Positions 62,008 through 64,000 of a stretch of 64,000 nucleotides of DNA are shown here, piece by piece. How positions within the stretch are numbered: position 1 is the first letter of the stretch; the number at the start of each line of letters is the position of its first letter. The notes below the pieces were generated by a model that was given only the letters and a program-made list of their open reading frames with translations, made no database searches and was not told the origin of the DNA. Source of the DNA: Acidovorax sp. Leaf78 (GTDB lineage: Bacteria > Pseudomonadota > Gammaproteobacteria > Burkholderiales > Burkholderiaceae_C). The position numbers and the translations under genes were made by a program. The stretch spans positions 62,227 to 126,226 of the forward strand of contig NZ_LMLZ01000021.1 of assembly GCF_001422735.1 (NCBI RefSeq), read 5' to 3'.

Positions 62008-64000
62008 ATGACTGTCATGAACCACCCTTCACACGCCCGCCACGCCCGCCGTGCCGACCTGCACTTCGCACCCAACCGCCTCGCCCGCTTGGTCCGGCAA
62101 TGCCTGGGCGCGGGCTTTGCCATCGCCGCGGTCGGCGTGGGCGCGCAGACCGCCAGCAAGACTGCCCTGGACGAGGTGGTCGTCTCCGACCAGGCCGAGG
62201 CCATCGGCGGCCTGCAAAAGACCTACTCCGGCGGCCAACTGGCGCGCGGCGGCGACCTAGGCCTGCTGGGCAAGGTCGATTTGATGAACGTGCCCTTCAG
62301 CACCACCAACTACACGTCCGAACTGATCCAGAACCAGCAGGCACAAAGCGTCTCCGACGTGGTGATGAACGATGCCTCGGTGCGCCCCATGGCGTCGCGC
62401 GGCGGCTTCGGCGACGATTTTCAGGTTCGCGGCTTCACCGTGGGCAATGGCGACCTCGCCATCAACGGCCTGTACGGCCTGGCCCCGTCCACGCGCATTC
62501 CCCTCGAAATGATCGAGCGCGTGGAAGTGCTGAAAGGCCCCGGCGCGCTGACGAGCGGCGTCGGCCCCAATGGCAGCGTGGGCGGCAGCATCAACACGGT
62601 GCTCAAACGCGCGGGCGACGCGCCGCTCACGCGCCTGACCAGCACCTACATGAGCAAGTCCAACTTTGCAGCCCACCTGGACGTGGGCCGCCGCTTCGGC
62701 CAAGACAACGAATGGGGCGTGCGCCTCAACGGCCTGGTGCGCGGTGGTGAAGGCACCACCGACAACGGCAAGCAGAACCTCAACCTCGGCTCCATCGCGC
62801 TGGACTACGCGGGCGCACGCACCCGCTGGTCGCTCGACGCCACCGCCACGCGCGGAGAGACCGACAACTTCCGCAACCACATCACGCTGCCCACCGCCGG
62901 CGGCATCCCTGCCGTGCCCGACACGCGCTCGGTCTGGTACCCAGGCACCGAACTCAAGGACAACTTCAAGCTCGTGACCTCGCGCCTGGAGCACGACCTC
63001 AACGACAGCACCACGGTCTACGGCAGCGTGGGCTGGTCCAAGCTGGATTACATGCAGGACTTCCCCGGCGGTTCGGGGCTGGCCGCCAACGGCAACTTCA
63101 ATGTGCGCAACGCGTGGTACGACCAGTACACCGACTCCAAGGCCGCCGATGTGGGCCTGCGCAAGCGCTTCAACACCGGCACCGTCAAGCACACCGTGGC
63201 CATTGGCATGAACTACATGGCACAGGAGACCGGGTATTTCTATGCCACCTCGGCCAGCACCAATCCGTCCAACCTGTACAACCCCGTTCCCGCCCCGGCC
63301 ATGACGGGCGTGCGCGGCGCACCGGCCAAGAGCGTTGACAACCACCAGCACAGCTTCGCCATCGCCGACACCATGGGCTTCTTCAACGACAGCCTGCTCG
63401 TGACCGTGGGGCTGCGCCGGCAGACGATGGACTACGAAGGTTTCAACGTGGCAACGGGCGCATCGACCAGCCAGTACAAGGCCAGCAGCACCACGCCGTT
63501 GGCAGGCGTGGTGTTCAAACCCGCCAAGAACATCTCTGTCTACGCCAACTACACGGCCGGCCTCTCGCGCGGCAGCAAGGTGTCCGAGACAGCCACCCCC
63601 GCCTACGACAACGCAGGACAGACCATTCCGCCCTTCAAGTCCAAGCAGATCGAAATGGGCGTGAAGGCGGACTGGGGCCGCATCACCACGCAGGCCGCGG
63701 TCTACGAAATCAAGCGACCCAGCGCCTACACCACGACGTCGGCCATCGACCCGAGCCTGAACCACTACGGCTTTGACGGCGAGCAGCGCAACCGCGGCCT
63801 GGAACTGACGGCTTATGGTGAAGTGCAGCGCGGCCTGCGCCTGATGGCCAGCGTCGCCTTCACCGACGCCAAGCTCACCCGCACGCAAGGCGGCGTCAAC
63901 CAGGGCAAGAAGGTCTCGGGTGTGCCTGAGCACAACTTCAACCTGGGCCTGGACTGGGACACGCCTTGGGTGCAGGGCCTGAGCCTCAATGGCCGCGTCG
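62008..64000 (+). CDS. TonB-dependent siderophore receptor, 5' part (runs off the window)
   Basis: The frame is open from the ATG at 62008 to the window end (664 codons visible), so the C-terminal barrel end is missing. An N-terminal signal region (LVRQCLGAGFAIAAVGVGAQ) is followed directly by a TonB box (LDEVVVSD); no STN domain is present, unlike its neighbour. The plug has VQ-RGF and the motif IERVEVLKGPGALTSGVGPN, and GGSINTVLKRAG is typical of siderophore receptors. It is 111 bp downstream of the first receptor and may be co-regulated by the same sigma factor. Ligand unknown. Confidence 0.9.
   Translation, partial: MTVMNHPSHARHARRADLHFAPNRLARLVRQCLGAGFAIAAVGVGAQTASKTALDEVVVSDQAEAIGGLQKTYSGGQLARGGDLGLLGKVDLMNVPFSTTNYTSELIQNQQAQSVSDVVMNDASVRPMASRGGFGDDFQVRGFTVGNGDLAINGLYGLAPSTRIPLEMIERVEVLKGPGALTSGVGPNGSVGGSINTVLKRAGDAPLTRLTSTYMSKSNFAAHLDVGRRFGQDNEWGVRLNGLVRGGEGTTDNGKQNLNLGSIALDYAGARTRWSLDATATRGETDNFRNHITLPTAGGIPAVPDTRSVWYPGTELKDNFKLVTSRLEHDLNDSTTVYGSVGWSKLDYMQDFPGGSGLAANGNFNVRNAWYDQYTDSKAADVGLRKRFNTGTVKHTVAIGMNYMAQETGYFYATSASTNPSNLYNPVPAPAMTGVRGAPAKSVDNHQHSFAIADTMGFFNDSLLVTVGLRRQTMDYEGFNVATGASTSQYKASSTTPLAGVVFKPAKNISVYANYTAGLSRGSKVSETATPAYDNAGQTIPPFKSKQIEMGVKADWGRITTQAAVYEIKRPSAYTTTSAIDPSLNHYGFDGEQRNRGLELTAYGEVQRGLRLMASVAFTDAKLTRTQGGVNQGKKVSGVPEHNFNLGLDWDTPWVQGLSLNGRV

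Noticed and set aside
59638-62025. 795-codon minus-strand frame over the FecA-type receptor
   Set aside because: Antisense to a clear STN/TonB receptor. Val/Gly/His-rich with no motif.
62257-63933. 558-codon minus-strand frame over the last receptor
   Set aside because: The plus strand here is open to the window end and encodes recognisable plug and barrel motifs. The minus frame is a shadow.
1-64000. tRNA or rRNA genes
   Set aside because: I saw no cloverleaf-like T-arm GTTCGANNC with matching acceptor stems in the intergenic gaps, but a dedicated search was not run.

Overview
The window is about 64 kb of GC-rich chromosome. Gene content and order point to a betaproteobacterium of the Burkholderiales, most probably a Comamonadaceae member close to Acidovorax. 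The supporting traits are the ccoISNOQPGH cluster with an fnr-hemN divergon, Bug/Liv-type solute-binding proteins, zapB-zapA followed by 6S RNA, and a short hairpin repeat that I recall as common in that family. This placement is from memory; no search was run. Coding density is high, and most genes of the first 21 kb are on the minus strand.

Region 1 (1-516) is the 3' end of an AT-rich orphan gene that looks foreign. Region 2 (about 536-21372, minus strand) is a large cobalamin block. A cobalamin riboswitch leads btuB, followed by cobB, cobU, btuF, btuC, btuD and a cbiM-like cobalt permease, mostly joined by 4-bp stop/start overlaps. After a 0.93-kb repeat-filled gap comes a second set: cobO, a btuF paralogue, cobW, cobN, a ChlI/ChlD-type chelatase pair, a DUF1636 protein, cobD and cobC. 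A HipA-like kinase and a DUF3037 protein sit at the tail. Together these genes cover B12 uptake, cobalt entry and handling, a,c-diamide formation, ATP-dependent cobalt insertion (CobN with ChlID rather than CobST), adenosylation, and aminopropanol attachment and activation. The corrin-ring methyltransferases are not in the window.

Region 3 (21.4-27.3 kb) has zapB-like and zapA genes, 6S RNA, a TSUP permease, and a translationally coupled HD-GYP / PAS-GGDEF-EAL pair for c-di-GMP turnover. Region 4 (27.5-39.4 kb) is the micro-oxic respiration module: a SafE-like membrane protein, hemN, fnr, a small cysteine-tailed membrane protein, ccoH, ccoG, ccoP, ccoQ, ccoO, ccoN, ccoS, ccoI and a universal stress protein. 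Three near-perfect FNR boxes (29703, 36234, 38842) lie in front of its transcription units.

Region 5 (39.4-46.5 kb) is a branched-chain-amino-acid-type ABC importer plus an amidohydrolase, divergent from a LysR gene. Region 6 (46.6-53.9 kb) has a secreted alpha/beta hydrolase and a malonate-type operon: GntR regulator, malonyl-CoA decarboxylase, Bug solute-binding protein, enoyl-CoA hydratase and malonyl-CoA synthetase. Region 7 (54.2-57.5 kb) has a LysR/EamA divergent pair, a GNAT and lgt. Region 8 (57.6-64 kb) is iron uptake: Fur box, FecI sigma factor, FecR, a FecA-type receptor with an STN domain, and a second siderophore receptor that runs off the window.

Repeats are a notable layer. 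A hairpin element occurs seven times, three of them in frame inside cobD, cobU and an enoyl-CoA hydratase gene. There is a long inverted-repeat locus at 12829-13636 with an 84-bp tandem duplication, a second repeat family at two sites, and two short tandem arrays next to starts of metabolic genes.
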